The notes: generated from the sequence alone by a model not told the origin. A DNA stretch of 64,000 nucleotides from PALSA-612 sp963791225 (GCA_963791225.1 CAWBRV010000008.1:62001-126000); one strand, 5' to 3'. Counted from the stretch's first letter, positions 8,107 through 15,888 are shown. Program-made: numbers and translations.

Positions 8107-9039
8107 GTGGCTACGACGCGCGACTTCCTACGCTCGATCGGCCTCCCGCCGGGCGACCTGACCGCGCTGCCCGACTCGGACAAGCGCTTTCCGGACGGCG
8201 CCCAGTACCGAGTCGAGATCCCGAGCACGGAAGGCCCGCGCTGCCTCGAGGCAGTGCTCGAGGAGGCCGGGCAGCTCGACGTCCGGGTTCATCGCGTCTC
8301 GCAGGGCAGCGGCGTCTTCCTGCACACCGATTCCGAGCTCGACGAGATGGCGCAGACCGCCGCTGCTGCGCGCGTCGAGGTCTCGCTGTTCACACGCCCG
8401 AACGCAGCGTGGGGCACCTCTGCGATGGCCCGCTCGGCGGCCGGCGCGGTTGTCGCTCCAGCCGCACACGGCCAGGAGCAGGTCGTCGCGTGCCTCGACG
8501 ACGCACGGCGAGCCGCCGACCACGGCTTTCGCAGCGTCCTGATCGCCGACCTCGGCGTCCTCTCGGCCTTCACGGCCATGAAGCAGGCCGGCGAGTTGCC
8601 CGCGGACATGCAGGCCAAGATCTCCGTGATGCTGCCGGCGGCGAACCCGGCCGCGGCCCGCGTGCTGGCCGAGCTCGGCGCGAGCACGATCAACCTCCCG
8701 ACGGACCTGTCGCTGGCGCAGATCGCGGCGATCCGGGCCGCCGTCGACTGTCCGCTGGACGTCTACGTCGAGGCGCCGGACAATGTCGGCGGGTTCGTCC
8801 GCATGCACGAGATCCCCGAGCTGATCCGCGTCGGGTCGCCGGTCTACGTCAAGTTCGGCCTCCGCAACTCGCCGGACGTGTATCCCGCCGGCACGCACCT
8901 CGAGGCGACGACCGTGGCGCTGTCGCGTGAGCGCGTCCGGCGCGCACGTCTCGGGCTCGACCTCCTCGTCCGTTCCGGCTACGAGCCCGCCACATCGGAG
9001 CTGGGCGCGGACGGTCTCGCCGTCCCTGTACCGGCATGA
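8107..9039 (+). CDS. Unknown protein, TIM-barrel-like (possible U32-type fold)
   Basis: A 310-residue cytosolic protein beginning with GTG immediately after the peptidase TAG. Alternating strand-helix pattern with motifs such as HGFRSVLIADLGVLSAF, LAELGASTINLPTDLSL, PLDVYVEAPDNVGGF and PVYVKFGLRNSPDVYP suggests a TIM barrel and recalls peptidase U32-like proteins of actinobacteria, but no zinc motif or catalytic set is obvious. Coupling to the M20 peptidase suggests a shared catabolic role. Function not assigned. Confidence 0.8.
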   Translation: MATTRDFLRSIGLPPGDLTALPDSDKRFPDGAQYRVEIPSTEGPRCLEAVLEEAGQLDVRVHRVSQGSGVFLHTDSELDEMAQTAAAARVEVSLFTRPNAAWGTSAMARSAAGAVVAPAAHGQEQVVACLDDARRAADHGFRSVLIADLGVLSAFTAMKQAGELPADMQAKISVMLPAANPAAARVLAELGASTINLPTDLSLAQIAAIRAAVDCPLDVYVEAPDNVGGFVRMHEIPELIRVGSPVYVKFGLRNSPDVYPAGTHLEATTVALSRERVRRARLGLDLLVRSGYEPATSELGADGLAVPVPA

Positions 9040-9154
9040 AGCGCGCCGCGCTCGCCAGCCTCGCGCTGGTCGCGGCGATCGCGACACGGTCTCGCCCGCG
9101 GCGCCGCGCACGAAGCCCGTTGAACGACTCCTCGGCAAGACGTTCTGCAGCTAA
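9036..9154 (+). pseudogene. Possible broken small secreted peptide
   Basis: An ATG overlapping the preceding stop (ATGA) opens MKRAALASLALVAAIAT, a good signal sequence, but the frame then becomes Arg-rich. A neighbouring frame continues VSPAAPRTKPVERLLGKTFCS and stops at 9154. One indel near 9085-9090 would join them into a roughly 38-residue exported peptide. This may equally be chance; the region overlaps the end of the convergent response-regulator gene by a few bases. Confidence 0.25.
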
Positions 9155-9720
9155 CCGGCGTCGAGCGTCGCCACGACCGCCTCGGCGATCACCTTCAGCG
9201 GCCGTCCCGAAACCTGGCTCGCGCGGCGGAGGCGGTCGAACGCCTCGCTCTCCGTCAGCCCCTCCTTCGCCATCAGCAGGCCCTTGGCGCGCTCGATCAC
9301 CTTTCGCGCGGCGAGTGCCTCCGTCAGCGACTCGGCCTCCTCGCGCAGCGCAACGAGCTCCTCGTGCCTGGCCCGCGCCGTCGCGATCGCCGGCAGCAGG
9401 TCCGACTCGCGGAACGGCTTGACGAGATAGCCGAAGACGCCGGCCTCGACGGCGCGGGAGACGAGCTCGTCCTGGCCGTAGGCGGTCAGCATCACGATCG
9501 GGATCGGGCGCTCGTCGAGGATCCGCCGGGCAGCCTCGATCCCGTCGAGCCGCGGCATCTTCACGTCCATGATCGCGAGGTCGGGCTGCTCCGTGCGCGC
9601 CAATTCGACCGCCTCGGCACCGTCGCGCGCCTCGGCGCAGACCTCGAGGCCGGACTTCTCGAGCAGCGCGCGCAGGTCGAGGCGGATGATCGTCTCGTCC
9701 TCGGCGATCAGGATCCTCAC
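9151..9720 (-). CDS. ANTAR-domain response regulator (PdtaR-like)
   Basis: A two-component receiver with an RNA-binding output. Residues 1-120 are a receiver domain with the acidic pair in AEDE, phospho-acceptor Asp52 (in AIMDVKMPRLDG), Thr near 78 (VMLTAYG) and Lys near 101 (YLVKPF). A short coiled coil leads to a C-terminal ANTAR domain (about 130-185: ARKVIERAKGLLMAKEGLTESEAFDRLRRAS), which in known cases binds paired hexaloop hairpins and prevents transcription termination, often in nitrogen genes. 189 residues. Its ATG overlaps the NUDIX stop (ATGA). The likely partner kinase is at 11469-12875. Confidence 0.93.
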   Translation of the reverse strand: MRILIAEDETIIRLDLRALLEKSGLEVCAEARDGAEAVELARTEQPDLAIMDVKMPRLDGIEAARRILDERPIPIVMLTAYGQDELVSRAVEAGVFGYLVKPFRESDLLPAIATARARHEELVALREEAESLTEALAARKVIERAKGLLMAKEGLTESEAFDRLRRASQVSGRPLKVIAEAVVATLDAG

Positions 9721-10130
9721 CGCGCGACCAGCTCCTGCAGCACCTCACGCGGCTCGGGCCAGAAGAGGAGCTCCGCCGCTTCCGGTGCCAGGCACCAGCG
9801 GTAGGCGTCGTGCTCCCAGTCGAGCTCGGGCTCCCAGCCCGGCGGCGCCTCGACGAGGAAGCACTCGACGTGGATGCGGTCGGCGCCCCGCTCGAAACGG
9901 GGCTCCCACTCCTCGAGCTCGTAGTCGTAGGGACGGCCGAGGTCGAGCGGCGCGGCGACGAGCCCGGTCTCCTCCAGGAGCTCGCGGGCCGCGGCCTCGG
10001 CGTAGGTCTCGCCGGGCTCGAGACCGCCTGCGACGCAGTGCCAGTAGCCGCCCTGCTTCTCCGAGCGCCGCAGGATCAGGTACTCCTCGCCGCGACGGAC
10101 GAAGACGAAGACCTCGAACGGGAGCCTCAC
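9717..10130 (-). CDS. NUDIX hydrolase
   Basis: 137-residue NUDIX pyrophosphohydrolase with the box GGLEPGETYAEAAARELLEETGL, matching the GX5EX7REUXEEXGU pattern. Substrate unknown; the compact single-domain form and YWHCVAGGLEPGE resemble dihydroneopterin-triphosphate or nucleotide-type hydrolases. Starts with GTG 6 nt after a TAGCCT -10 candidate and is followed by the ANTAR regulator with a 4-base overlap, so it appears to be the promoter-proximal gene of a two-gene unit. The connection to signalling is unclear. Confidence 0.88.
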   Translation of the reverse strand: MRLPFEVFVFVRRGEEYLILRRSEKQGGYWHCVAGGLEPGETYAEAAARELLEETGLVAAPLDLGRPYDYELEEWEPRFERGADRIHVECFLVEAPPGWEPELDWEHDAYRWCLAPEAAELLFWPEPREVLQELVAR

Positions 10131-10136
10131 GCCCGA

Positions 10137-10142
10137 AGGCTA
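10137..10142 (-). promoter_or_regulatory. -10 element of NUDIX-ANTAR unit
   Basis: Minus-strand TAGCCT, then 6 nt, then the GTG of the NUDIX gene: a leaderless arrangement. The TAG is also the stop codon of the upstream YCII gene. Confidence 0.45.
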
Positions 10143-10466
10143 CTCGCGGCCGGAGGCGATGTCCCCCTTGCGCACGAGCCAGGTGAACACGTCGGCGACG
10201 AGGCGGCCGCGCCGGACGAGCGGATCGTCGGCGAGGAGCGCCCGTGCCTCGTCGGGCCCGGTCCGGAGCAGGCAGAGGCCGCGCCAGGACTCGTCCGGCT
10301 GGTCGTCGAACGGCCCCGACGCGGCGAGCAGGCCCTCGTCCCGGAGCGTCTGGAGGAACGCGAGGTGCCCGGCCTGGAGCTCGGCCGCCTCGTCGTCCGT
10401 CACCTCCGGCGCTCCGGGCGGCCGGCGCAGGAGGACGAACGCGAAGGGCTCGAGCTCGGGCGTCAC
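10140..10466 (-). CDS. YCII-related small protein
   Basis: A 108-residue protein with YCII/dimeric alpha-beta barrel features: FAFVLLRRP, an acidic-helical centre, GPFDD, RGLCLLRTGPDEARALLADDPLVRRG. This family holds small enzymes or ligand-binding proteins of poorly known function. The GTG start at 10466 overlaps the stop of the preceding VOC gene (GTGA). The two small barrel-fold proteins together look like a detoxification or metabolite-sensing pair under the divergent HxlR-type regulator. Confidence 0.78.
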   Translation of the reverse strand: MTPELEPFAFVLLRRPPGAPEVTDDEAAELQAGHLAFLQTLRDEGLLAASGPFDDQPDESWRGLCLLRTGPDEARALLADDPLVRRGRLVADVFTWLVRKGDIASGRE

Positions 10467-10882
10467 TCGCCGGCGGGAATGTTCAGCACCTGCGCCAGCA
10501 TCCACGGGTTCCCGTCGGGATCGTAGAACGAGGCGAGGCGGACCATGCCCGGCACCTCGTGGGTCTCGCCGTCGAAGCGCACGCCGTTCCCCTCGAGGTA
10601 GCCGCGCGCGGCGTCGATGTCGACGACGCGGAAGGTCGGTGTGATCGCTCCCTGGCCGCTCACGTCCTCGACCTGGCCGAGCCCGATCGACAGGCCCGGC
10701 ACCGGCGTCTCGATCTCGGCCCACCCGTACTCGTCGAGCCGGTAGACGGTCTCGAACCCGAGCATGTCGCGATACCAGTCGAGCGCCTTGCCGAGGTCGG
10801 ACACGTTGACCGCGCAGACGAGGTGGCCCGCGTACTCGAACGGCCGCGTCCTCGCGGTGGTCTCGGTTGCCTGATCGCTCAT
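10463..10882 (-). CDS. VOC/glyoxalase superfamily protein
   Basis: 139-residue vicinal-oxygen-chelate protein: two beta-alpha-beta-beta-beta modules with HLVCAVNVSDLGKALDWYRDMLGF at the start and SFYDPDGNPWMLAQVLN at the end, the usual final metal-ligand region. Could be a glyoxalase-like or bleomycin-resistance-like enzyme; substrate unknown. The internal ATG at 10882 (MSDQATE) is preferred over 10909 because AAAGGAG lies at the right spacing before it. Divergent from a tandem HxlR-type regulator, its probable repressor. Confidence 0.85.
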   Translation of the reverse strand: MSDQATETTARTRPFEYAGHLVCAVNVSDLGKALDWYRDMLGFETVYRLDEYGWAEIETPVPGLSIGLGQVEDVSGQGAITPTFRVVDIDAARGYLEGNGVRFDGETHEVPGMVRLASFYDPDGNPWMLAQVLNIPAGE

Positions 10883-10932
10883 CTCCTGCTCCTTTCGTCC
10901 GATTGGCATGTTTTTATACTTAGATTACTTCC
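10883..10932. promoter_or_regulatory. Divergent VOC/HxlR promoter region
   Basis: An unusually AT-rich 50-bp spacer in a GC-rich neighbourhood. On the plus strand TAGATT (10921-10926) is 6 nt from the GTG of the regulator (leaderless); on the minus strand TATAAA is visible upstream of an SD-containing leader for the VOC gene. A natural place for autoregulation by the HxlR-like protein. Confidence 0.5.
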
Positions 10933-11466
10933 GTGTCAAGGCTTCCACGACTCTTCCACCATCGCTGGGCGGTTCCGGTATTGGCCGCGCTCGAGCGGAC
11001 ACCCGGCCGGACGGCGAACCTCGGCCACGCGCTCGGAGTCGGCCGCGAGTCGCTCGTCCGCGCGCTCCGCGAACTCGTCGAGCTGGGCCTTCTCGACCGG
11101 AACGAGGGCTACGGCCATCCCCTCCGCCCCGAGTACCTGGTCATGCCGGCCGGCGCCGCGCTCGTCCCCCCGTCCGGCGACCTCGTCCGTGCGCTCGAGC
11201 AACTCGACGCCACCGAAACGGGCCTGAAGAAGTGGTCGATGCCGGTCGTGCACGCTCTCGCCGGCGGCCCGCGCCGCTTCTCCGAGCTTCGCGACGAGCT
11301 GCCAGACGTGACGGCGAGAGCGCTGACGCTCGCGCTCAAGGACCTGGTCGCTGCACGACTCGTCGAGCGCACGGTGACGGACGGCTTCCCGCCCTCGACG
11401 CTGTACCGCCTGACCGGCGCCGCCCGGCCCCTCCTTGCCCCGCTCGACCGGCTCGCTCGCGGCTGA
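10933..11466 (+). CDS. Tandem HxlR-like winged-helix regulator
   Basis: 177-residue transcription regulator with two copies of a winged-helix module in one chain. Copy 1 (about 8-80): HRWAVPVLAALE...LGVGRESLVRALRELVELGLLDR...YLVMPAG. Copy 2 (about 100-172): KWSMPVVHALAGGPRRFSELRDEL...ALTLALKDLVAARLVERTV...YRLTGAA. HxlR/MarR-like proteins normally dimerise one module per chain; here the dimer seems built in. Starts with GTG 6 nt after TAGATT. Divergent from the VOC-YCII pair, which it probably controls. Confidence 0.85.
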   Translation: MSRLPRLFHHRWAVPVLAALERTPGRTANLGHALGVGRESLVRALRELVELGLLDRNEGYGHPLRPEYLVMPAGAALVPPSGDLVRALEQLDATETGLKKWSMPVVHALAGGPRRFSELRDELPDVTARALTLALKDLVAARLVERTVTDGFPPSTLYRLTGAARPLLAPLDRLARG

Positions 11467-11468
11467 CC

Positions 11469-12875
11469 TCAGGCGGGGAAGACGACCTCGGCGCGCAGCC
11501 CCTCGTCCGACTCGAGCCGGAGCGTGCCCCTGAGCTCGTCTCGGACGAGGGCTCGCACGATCGAGAGACCCGTGCCCACGTCCGGGTCGCCGTCGAGGCC
11601 GACACCGTCGTCGGCGATGGCGAGCACGACGTCGCCGTTGCGGCGGTGGAGCTCGACCCGGACGACGGTGCCGCCGTGCTCGAGCGCGTTCTGCAGGAGC
11701 TCGGAGAAGACGAGCGCGAGCGCCGTCGCACGCGAGCCGGCCAGGGACACGGGCTCGATCGCCGACTCGACGTGCTTCCCGGCAGCGAGACCCTGTACGA
11801 GCATCGCCCGCAGCCGCTCGAGCAACTCGCCGAGGTCGACGTCGTCGTCGCGCCGCTCGGTCAGCACCTCGTGGACGGCCGCGATCGCGAGGATGCGGTT
11901 GACGGAGTCCTCGAGCGCGCGGTGCGGGTCGACACCGTCCGCCTGCGCCTGAAGGCGCAGGAGCGACGCGACCGTCTGCAGGTTGTTCTTGACGCGGTGA
12001 TGGATCTCCTGGGCGAGCAGCCCGCGCATCACCGCCCGGCCGTGCTCGAGCGCGACGGCGGCGTGGTGCGCGATCGACGCGAGCAGTTGCCGGTCGTCCT
12101 CGCTGAACGGCACGTCGCGGTCGCAGACGAGCTCGCCGATCTGCCGCCGCTTCCAGCGGAGCGGCATCCGCACCGCGTGCGCGCCGGCGCGACCCTCCGG
12201 CCACGCGATGGCGCCGTCCTCGAGCACGATCGCCGCTCCCGTCGCGGACAGCGCCTCCATCGTCGTCTTCACGATCGCCTCGAGCGACTCCTCGACGTAG
12301 AGCGACTCGGAGACGGCCTCGGAGATCGTTGCCAGCGCCTCCAGCTCGCGCACGCGCCGCTGGGCCTGCGAGTAGAGCTTCGCGTGCTCGAGCGAGAACG
12401 CGACCTGCGCCGCGATCGCGACGAGCAGGTCGATCTCCGCCGGCGAGAACTCGTGCGCGGCCCGCGTGCGGACGTTCAACGCCCCCTCGAGCTTTTCGCG
12501 GGCAAGGATCGGCACGGCCAGGATCGACTCGTACTCGTCCTCGGGCAGGTTCGGGAAGGCCTTGAAGCGCGGGTCGAGGTGCGCCTGCGCGGGGAGCATG
12601 ATCGACTCGCGCGCGGCCGCTGCGGCGCCGGTGATGCCCTCGCCCAGCCGCAGCCGCGGCCGTCGGGTCATGCGCTCGACGCCGGTGCCGTGCGTGGCGC
12701 GCAGCACGAGCTCGTCCGAGCGCTCGTCGTAGAGGTAGACGAAGCACGCGTCGGCTTCGAGCGCCTCCGCCACCGATCCGGCGACGAGCGCGAGCACCTC
12801 CTCGAGGTCGAGCGTCGAGTTGACGGCCGCGATCGTCTCGGTCAGGAGACGCAGGTGGCGTGCAGACTCCTCCAC
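11469..12875 (-). CDS. Sensor histidine kinase, GAF-GAF-HisKA_2 (PdtaS-like)
   Basis: 468-residue soluble kinase. First GAF domain about 15-165, a second GAF-like domain about 175-280, then the HisKA_2 phospho-acceptor IHHRVKNNLQT (His at 292/293) and a HATPase domain with N-box ELLQNALEHGG and G-boxes DDGVGLD and GTGLSIVRALV. This is the architecture of PdtaS and related kinases that phosphorylate ANTAR response regulators. The GTG at 12875 is chosen because TACACT ends 7 nt upstream and the GAF homology begins there. The ANTAR regulator is 1.7 kb away on the same strand. Confidence 0.92.
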   Translation of the reverse strand: MEESARHLRLLTETIAAVNSTLDLEEVLALVAGSVAEALEADACFVYLYDERSDELVLRATHGTGVERMTRRPRLRLGEGITGAAAAARESIMLPAQAHLDPRFKAFPNLPEDEYESILAVPILAREKLEGALNVRTRAAHEFSPAEIDLLVAIAAQVAFSLEHAKLYSQAQRRVRELEALATISEAVSESLYVEESLEAIVKTTMEALSATGAAIVLEDGAIAWPEGRAGAHAVRMPLRWKRRQIGELVCDRDVPFSEDDRQLLASIAHHAAVALEHGRAVMRGLLAQEIHHRVKNNLQTVASLLRLQAQADGVDPHRALEDSVNRILAIAAVHEVLTERRDDDVDLGELLERLRAMLVQGLAAGKHVESAIEPVSLAGSRATALALVFSELLQNALEHGGTVVRVELHRRNGDVVLAIADDGVGLDGDPDVGTGLSIVRALVRDELRGTLRLESDEGLRAEVVFPA

Positions 12876-12882
12876 GAGTCGA

Positions 12883-12908
12883 AGTGTAGGAGCGGCCGGG
12901 AGTAGGGT
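12883..12908. promoter_or_regulatory. Divergent leaderless promoters (kinase / membrane protein)
   Basis: Minus-strand TACACT (12888-12883) lies 7 nt before the kinase GTG, and plus-strand TAGGGT (12903-12908) lies 7 nt before the GTG of the membrane gene at 12916. Both start codons sit where transcription would begin. Confidence 0.45.
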
Positions 12909-12915
12909 CCGGGCC

Positions 12916-13389
12916 GTGACGACGACGCAGTGGCTGCTCGGCTTCCACCTCGTCGGCGCGTTCCTGTTCGTCTCCGGGGCGATCGCCGTCGGGCTCCTGC
13001 ACGCGACGGCCGTGCGGCGCGAGCGTCCGAGCGAGGTCGCCTTCCTCCTCGGGCTGACGCGCGCGGCGGTCGCCGCGGTCGGCATCGGCGCGCTGGCCGC
13101 TCTCGGCTTCGGCCTGTCGCTCGTGCACCGCAGCGGCTTCTCCTTCGGCGATGCGTGGCTCTCCGCCTCGCTCGCGCTCTGGATCGCGAGCGTCGTGCTC
13201 GGAGGGATCGGCGGACGCTCGGCCCGGCACGCCCGCTACCTCGCCGAGCGGCTTGCGACGACCGGCGACCGGCCGAGCGAGGAACTGCAGCGCGCGCTGA
13301 CGGGTCCGGCCGGACAGGCGCTCAACTACGCGAGCTTCCTGGCCGCGCTCGCGATTCTGGCGCTGATGGTCTGGAAGCCGGGCGCATGA
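12916..13389 (+). CDS. DUF2269-like integral membrane protein
   Basis: 157-residue protein with four predicted membrane helices: WLLGFHLVGAFLFVSGAIAVG, a second around AAVAAVGIGALAALGFGLSLV, a third LSASLALWIASVVLGGIGG and a C-terminal YASFLAALAILALMVWKPG. The His in GFHLVGAF and the overall layout match the DUF2269 family of small membrane proteins. GTG start directly after a -10 element. Overlaps the next gene by ATGA. No biochemical role can be given. Confidence 0.78.
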   Translation: MTTTQWLLGFHLVGAFLFVSGAIAVGLLHATAVRRERPSEVAFLLGLTRAAVAAVGIGALAALGFGLSLVHRSGFSFGDAWLSASLALWIASVVLGGIGGRSARHARYLAERLATTGDRPSEELQRALTGPAGQALNYASFLAALAILALMVWKPGA

Positions 13390-13790
13390 GCGCGCTGCTC
13401 TTCTTCCACGTGCTGGTTGCGATGGTGCTCGCCGGCGCGCTGATCGCCGCGGCGGTGGCTGCGATCGCGGCCCGGAGCAGCGACGACGGGCGCGGCGACC
13501 TCCTGCGTGCGCTGGCCCGCCGGGCGGCGATCGGGGCGCTGGCGGCGACGATCGTCGCGATCGGCCTCGGCGAAGGCCTCGCCGCGGACGAGGACGCGAG
13601 CGGCTCCTGGCTCGACACCTCGCGCGGCCTGACCGTGTTCGGACTGCTGCTCGGCAGCGCCGCGCTGGCCGTCCTCGCCGGCGTCGCCCGCTCCCGCCCC
13701 CGCTTCCGCGGCCCGCTGGCCGCGCTCGCCGGACTACTCGTCCTCGTCGCGCTCGCGACGGCGTTCGTGATGGCCGCGAAGCCGTCTTAA
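13386..13790 (+). CDS. Small integral membrane protein (DUF2269-like partner)
   Basis: 134 residues with four membrane helices beginning ALLFFHVLVAMVLAGALIAAA; the FFHVL segment parallels GFHLVG of the preceding protein, so the two are probably diverged paralogues forming one membrane complex. Start overlaps the upstream stop by four bases. Function unknown. Confidence 0.75.
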   Translation: MSALLFFHVLVAMVLAGALIAAAVAAIAARSSDDGRGDLLRALARRAAIGALAATIVAIGLGEGLAADEDASGSWLDTSRGLTVFGLLLGSAALAVLAGVARSRPRFRGPLAALAGLLVLVALATAFVMAAKPS

Positions 13791-13854
13791 GCGCGCGTTC
13801 GGTCCCTTACAAAAGGCTTACTGCCAGGAAGGTTTTTTCCTCACGGAGGGGGAA

Positions 13855-13860
13855 TACCTT
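13855..13860 (+). promoter_or_regulatory. -10 element of PRC-barrel-like gene
   Basis: TACCTT, 8 nt before the ATG at 13869; leaderless arrangement. A GGAGGGGG lies further upstream at 13845-13852 but is too far from the start to act as an SD. Confidence 0.4.
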
Positions 13861-13868
13861 CTCGACAG

Positions 13869-14117
13869 ATGGGCGCGTTCGCAATCGACCTCGCTGCAAC
13901 CTCCGGCTTCCTCGTCGCCGACCGGAACGGGGAAGTGGTGGGGCGCGTCGAGTGTCCGATGTACGGCACCGCTCCCGACGAGCCGGACGCACTGGCGGTC
14001 AAGGCGGGGCTCTTTTCACGACGCCTGGTCACCGCCGACACGATCGACTCGATCGACGGCGCGAACGGCGTCATCGGCCTCCGCGTCGAGCGCGAGTCCA
14101 TCCCCACTTTCCTCTAG
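13869..14117 (+). CDS. Small PRC-barrel-like protein
   Basis: 82-residue beta-rich protein: FAIDLAATSGFLVADRNGEVVGRVECPMYG ends in the classic barrel strand pattern, followed by LAVKAGLFSRRLVTADTIDSIDGANGVIGLRVERE. PRC-barrel-like domains occur in RNA-processing and membrane-associated proteins; this one has no partner domain. Single-gene unit with its own promoter, followed by a structured non-coding stretch. Confidence 0.7.
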   Translation: MGAFAIDLAATSGFLVADRNGEVVGRVECPMYGTAPDEPDALAVKAGLFSRRLVTADTIDSIDGANGVIGLRVERESIPTFL

Positions 14118-14472
14118 TCCGCGAGGACCAGAGGGCTCTGAAGACAGACCGGGAGGGGCCGGTCGGTCTTCGGCGCGCCCGACCAAGCAACAAGGTGTTG
14201 CAAAGTCGGGTAGCGGCGTCCGAAGGCGCATGCCGGCTCGGCCGGCGTGCGCCCCGCAGCAGCTCGTTGCGTCACTGCAAAGAAGGGGGCTCACGGGGAA
14301 ACCATGGGTTCACCCGTGCTCCAGAACGACCACGAGCTGCCCAGAGAAGCAGCTCGTAGTCGGCCGTCAGTCTGCTCCGCAGGCCGCAGCGAGCGGAGCG
14401 TGTAGCGATTCTAGACGGGGTGCCCCGTGAGGGCAACCCCGTCTGTTCGATCCACCCCCGGCAACAACAGGG
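14118..14472. other. Structured intergenic region, possible RNA
   Basis: 355 bases without a gene but full of inverted repeats: GAAGAC..GTCTTC (from 14140), CCCGAC-N-GCAACA..TGTTGC-N-GTCGGG (about 14180-14213), GCGCATGCCGGC..GCCGGCGTGCGC (14228-14254), GCAGCTCG arms near 14333-14358, GCTCCGC..GCGGAGC (14374-14399) and GACGGGGT..ACCCCGTC (14414-14443). It includes a copy of the REP-like element. Signatures of tmRNA, RNase P or SRP RNA were looked for and not found. It could be a structured transcript or a cluster of repeats between convergent genes. Confidence 0.5.
14282..14319 (-). repeat. REP-like element, copy 1
   Basis: Minus-strand ACGGGTGAACCCATGG then TTTCCCCGTGAGCCCCCTTC. Same order as the copies at 20659, 36761, 36819 and 39434, and again downstream of a gene (glnA) in the same orientation. 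Confidence 0.65.
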
Positions 14473-15837
14473 CTAGAGCGTCGGCAGGTAGCGCTCCATC
14501 TCCCAGCTCGTCAGCTGGACGCGGTACTCGTCCCATTCCTTGCGCTTGAGCTCGATGTAGCGGTCGAAGATGTGCGGGCCGAGCGCCCTGCGTGCCAGCT
14601 CGGACCCTGCGAGCTCGTCGATCGCCTCGCCGAGCGTCTCCGGCAGGGAGACGATCCCCCGCTCCCGGCGCTGCTCGGGCGTCAGGTGGTAGAGGTTCGT
14701 CTCCATCGGATCGGGCAGCTCGTAGCCCTGCTCGATCCCCTCGAGGCCCGCGTGGAGCAGTGTGGCGAACGTGAGATACGGGTTGCAGGCCGGATCCGGG
14801 CAGCGGATCTCGGCGCGGGTCGCCTGCTCGGCACCCGGCTTGTAGAGCGGGATACGGATCAGCGCGGAGCGGTTCCGCTGCGACCAGGCGACGTAGACCG
14901 GCGCTTCGTAGCCCGGCACGAGGCGCTTGTACGAGTTCACCCACTGCGCGAAGACGGCCGAGATCTCGCGCGCGTGCCGGAGCTGGCCGGCGATGAACGC
15001 CTTGCCCACGTCCGACAGGTGCCACTTGTCGTCCCCGTCGAAGAACGCGTTCCGCCCGCCGGTGAACAGCGATTGGTGCGTGTGCATCCCGGAGCCGTTC
15101 TCGCCGAAGATCGGCTTCGGCATGAAGGTCGCGTAGACGCCGTTCTTGGCCGCGATCTCCTTGACGATCAGCCGGTAGGTGAGCACGAAGTCGGCCATGT
15201 CGAGCGCGCCCGCGTAGCGCATGTCGATCTCGTGCTGCGAGGGGCCGACCTCATGGTGGGAGTACTCGATCGGGATGCCCATCCCCTCGAGCGAGCGGAT
15301 CGTCTCGCTGCGCAGCTCGGTCGCGGCGTCCATCGTCGTCATCGCGAAGTAGCCGCCCTCGTCCAGCGTCTGCGTGCCCTCGTTCGTCTTGAACAGGAAG
15401 TACTCGAGCTCGGGGCCGACGTTGAACGTGTCGAACCCGAGCGCCTCCATGCGTTCGAGCGCGCGTCGCAGCACGTAGCGCGGATCTCCCTCGTACGGCA
15501 TGCCGTCAGGGGTGACGACGTCGCAGATCATCCGCGCGACCTTCGTCTCACCCTGCTTCCAGGGCATGAGCTGGAACGTCTCGGGATCCGGGATCGCAAC
15601 CATGTCCGACTCCTCGATCGCGTTGAAGCCCGTGATCGACGAGCCGTCGAAGCCCATCCCATCGTCGAGCGCGTCCTGGAGCTCGGCCGGCGTGATCGCG
15701 AAGCTCTTCAGATGCCCTTCGAGGTCCGTGAACCAGAGCAGGACGAACTCGACCGACTCGACCTTCATGCGCTCCAGCACCTCGACGCGCTTGCCCGGAT
15801 CGCTCGTCGCCCTCGGTGCCGACTCGACTGCTGCCAT
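14473..15837 (-). CDS. glnA: Glutamine synthetase type I
   Basis: ATP-dependent amidation of glutamate to glutamine, the main ammonium-assimilating step with GltB. 454 residues, typical of GSI; landmarks are GFDGSSITGFNAIEESD, NVGPELEYFLF, EYSHHEVGPSQHEID, GSGMHTHQSLF and NRSALIRIP. The adenylation-loop region reads NLYHLTPEQRRE. The ATG at 15837 has a perfect AAGGAGG 6 nt upstream. An intrinsic terminator ends only 16 nt before that ATG, so any promoter must lie upstream of it and the gene is probably controlled by attenuation. Confidence 0.97.
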   Translation of the reverse strand: MAAVESAPRATSDPGKRVEVLERMKVESVEFVLLWFTDLEGHLKSFAITPAELQDALDDGMGFDGSSITGFNAIEESDMVAIPDPETFQLMPWKQGETKVARMICDVVTPDGMPYEGDPRYVLRRALERMEALGFDTFNVGPELEYFLFKTNEGTQTLDEGGYFAMTTMDAATELRSETIRSLEGMGIPIEYSHHEVGPSQHEIDMRYAGALDMADFVLTYRLIVKEIAAKNGVYATFMPKPIFGENGSGMHTHQSLFTGGRNAFFDGDDKWHLSDVGKAFIAGQLRHAREISAVFAQWVNSYKRLVPGYEAPVYVAWSQRNRSALIRIPLYKPGAEQATRAEIRCPDPACNPYLTFATLLHAGLEGIEQGYELPDPMETNLYHLTPEQRRERGIVSLPETLGEAIDELAGSELARRALGPHIFDRYIELKRKEWDEYRVQLTSWEMERYLPTL

Positions 15838-15853
15838 CAAATCCTCCTTCCAG

Positions 15854-15888
15854 AAAACAAAAAGCCCCGGGCGAAAGTCGCCCGAGGC
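15854..15888 (-). terminator. Intrinsic terminator in the glnA leader
   Basis: Minus strand: GCCTCGGGCG, loop ACTTT, CGCCCGGGGC, then TTTTTGTTTT. Ten base pairs (one G-U). It could end the upstream MFS operon, but only 16 nt remain to the glnA start, so transcripts of glnA must pass through it. Confidence 0.8.

Noticed and set aside
10936..13230. Very long open frames antisense to real genes (also 2531-3652, 26498-29293, 33686-35485)
   Set aside because: Arg/Ala/Gly-rich or charge-biased translations without domains, complementary to well-supported genes; typical shadows in high-GC DNA.
14118..14472. tmRNA, RNase P RNA or SRP RNA
   Set aside because: GTTCGATCC and GGGGGTGG motifs raised the idea, but there is no T-arm pairing, no tag-peptide reading frame, no GGAAAGTCC-type RNase P core and no SRP apical-loop motif.
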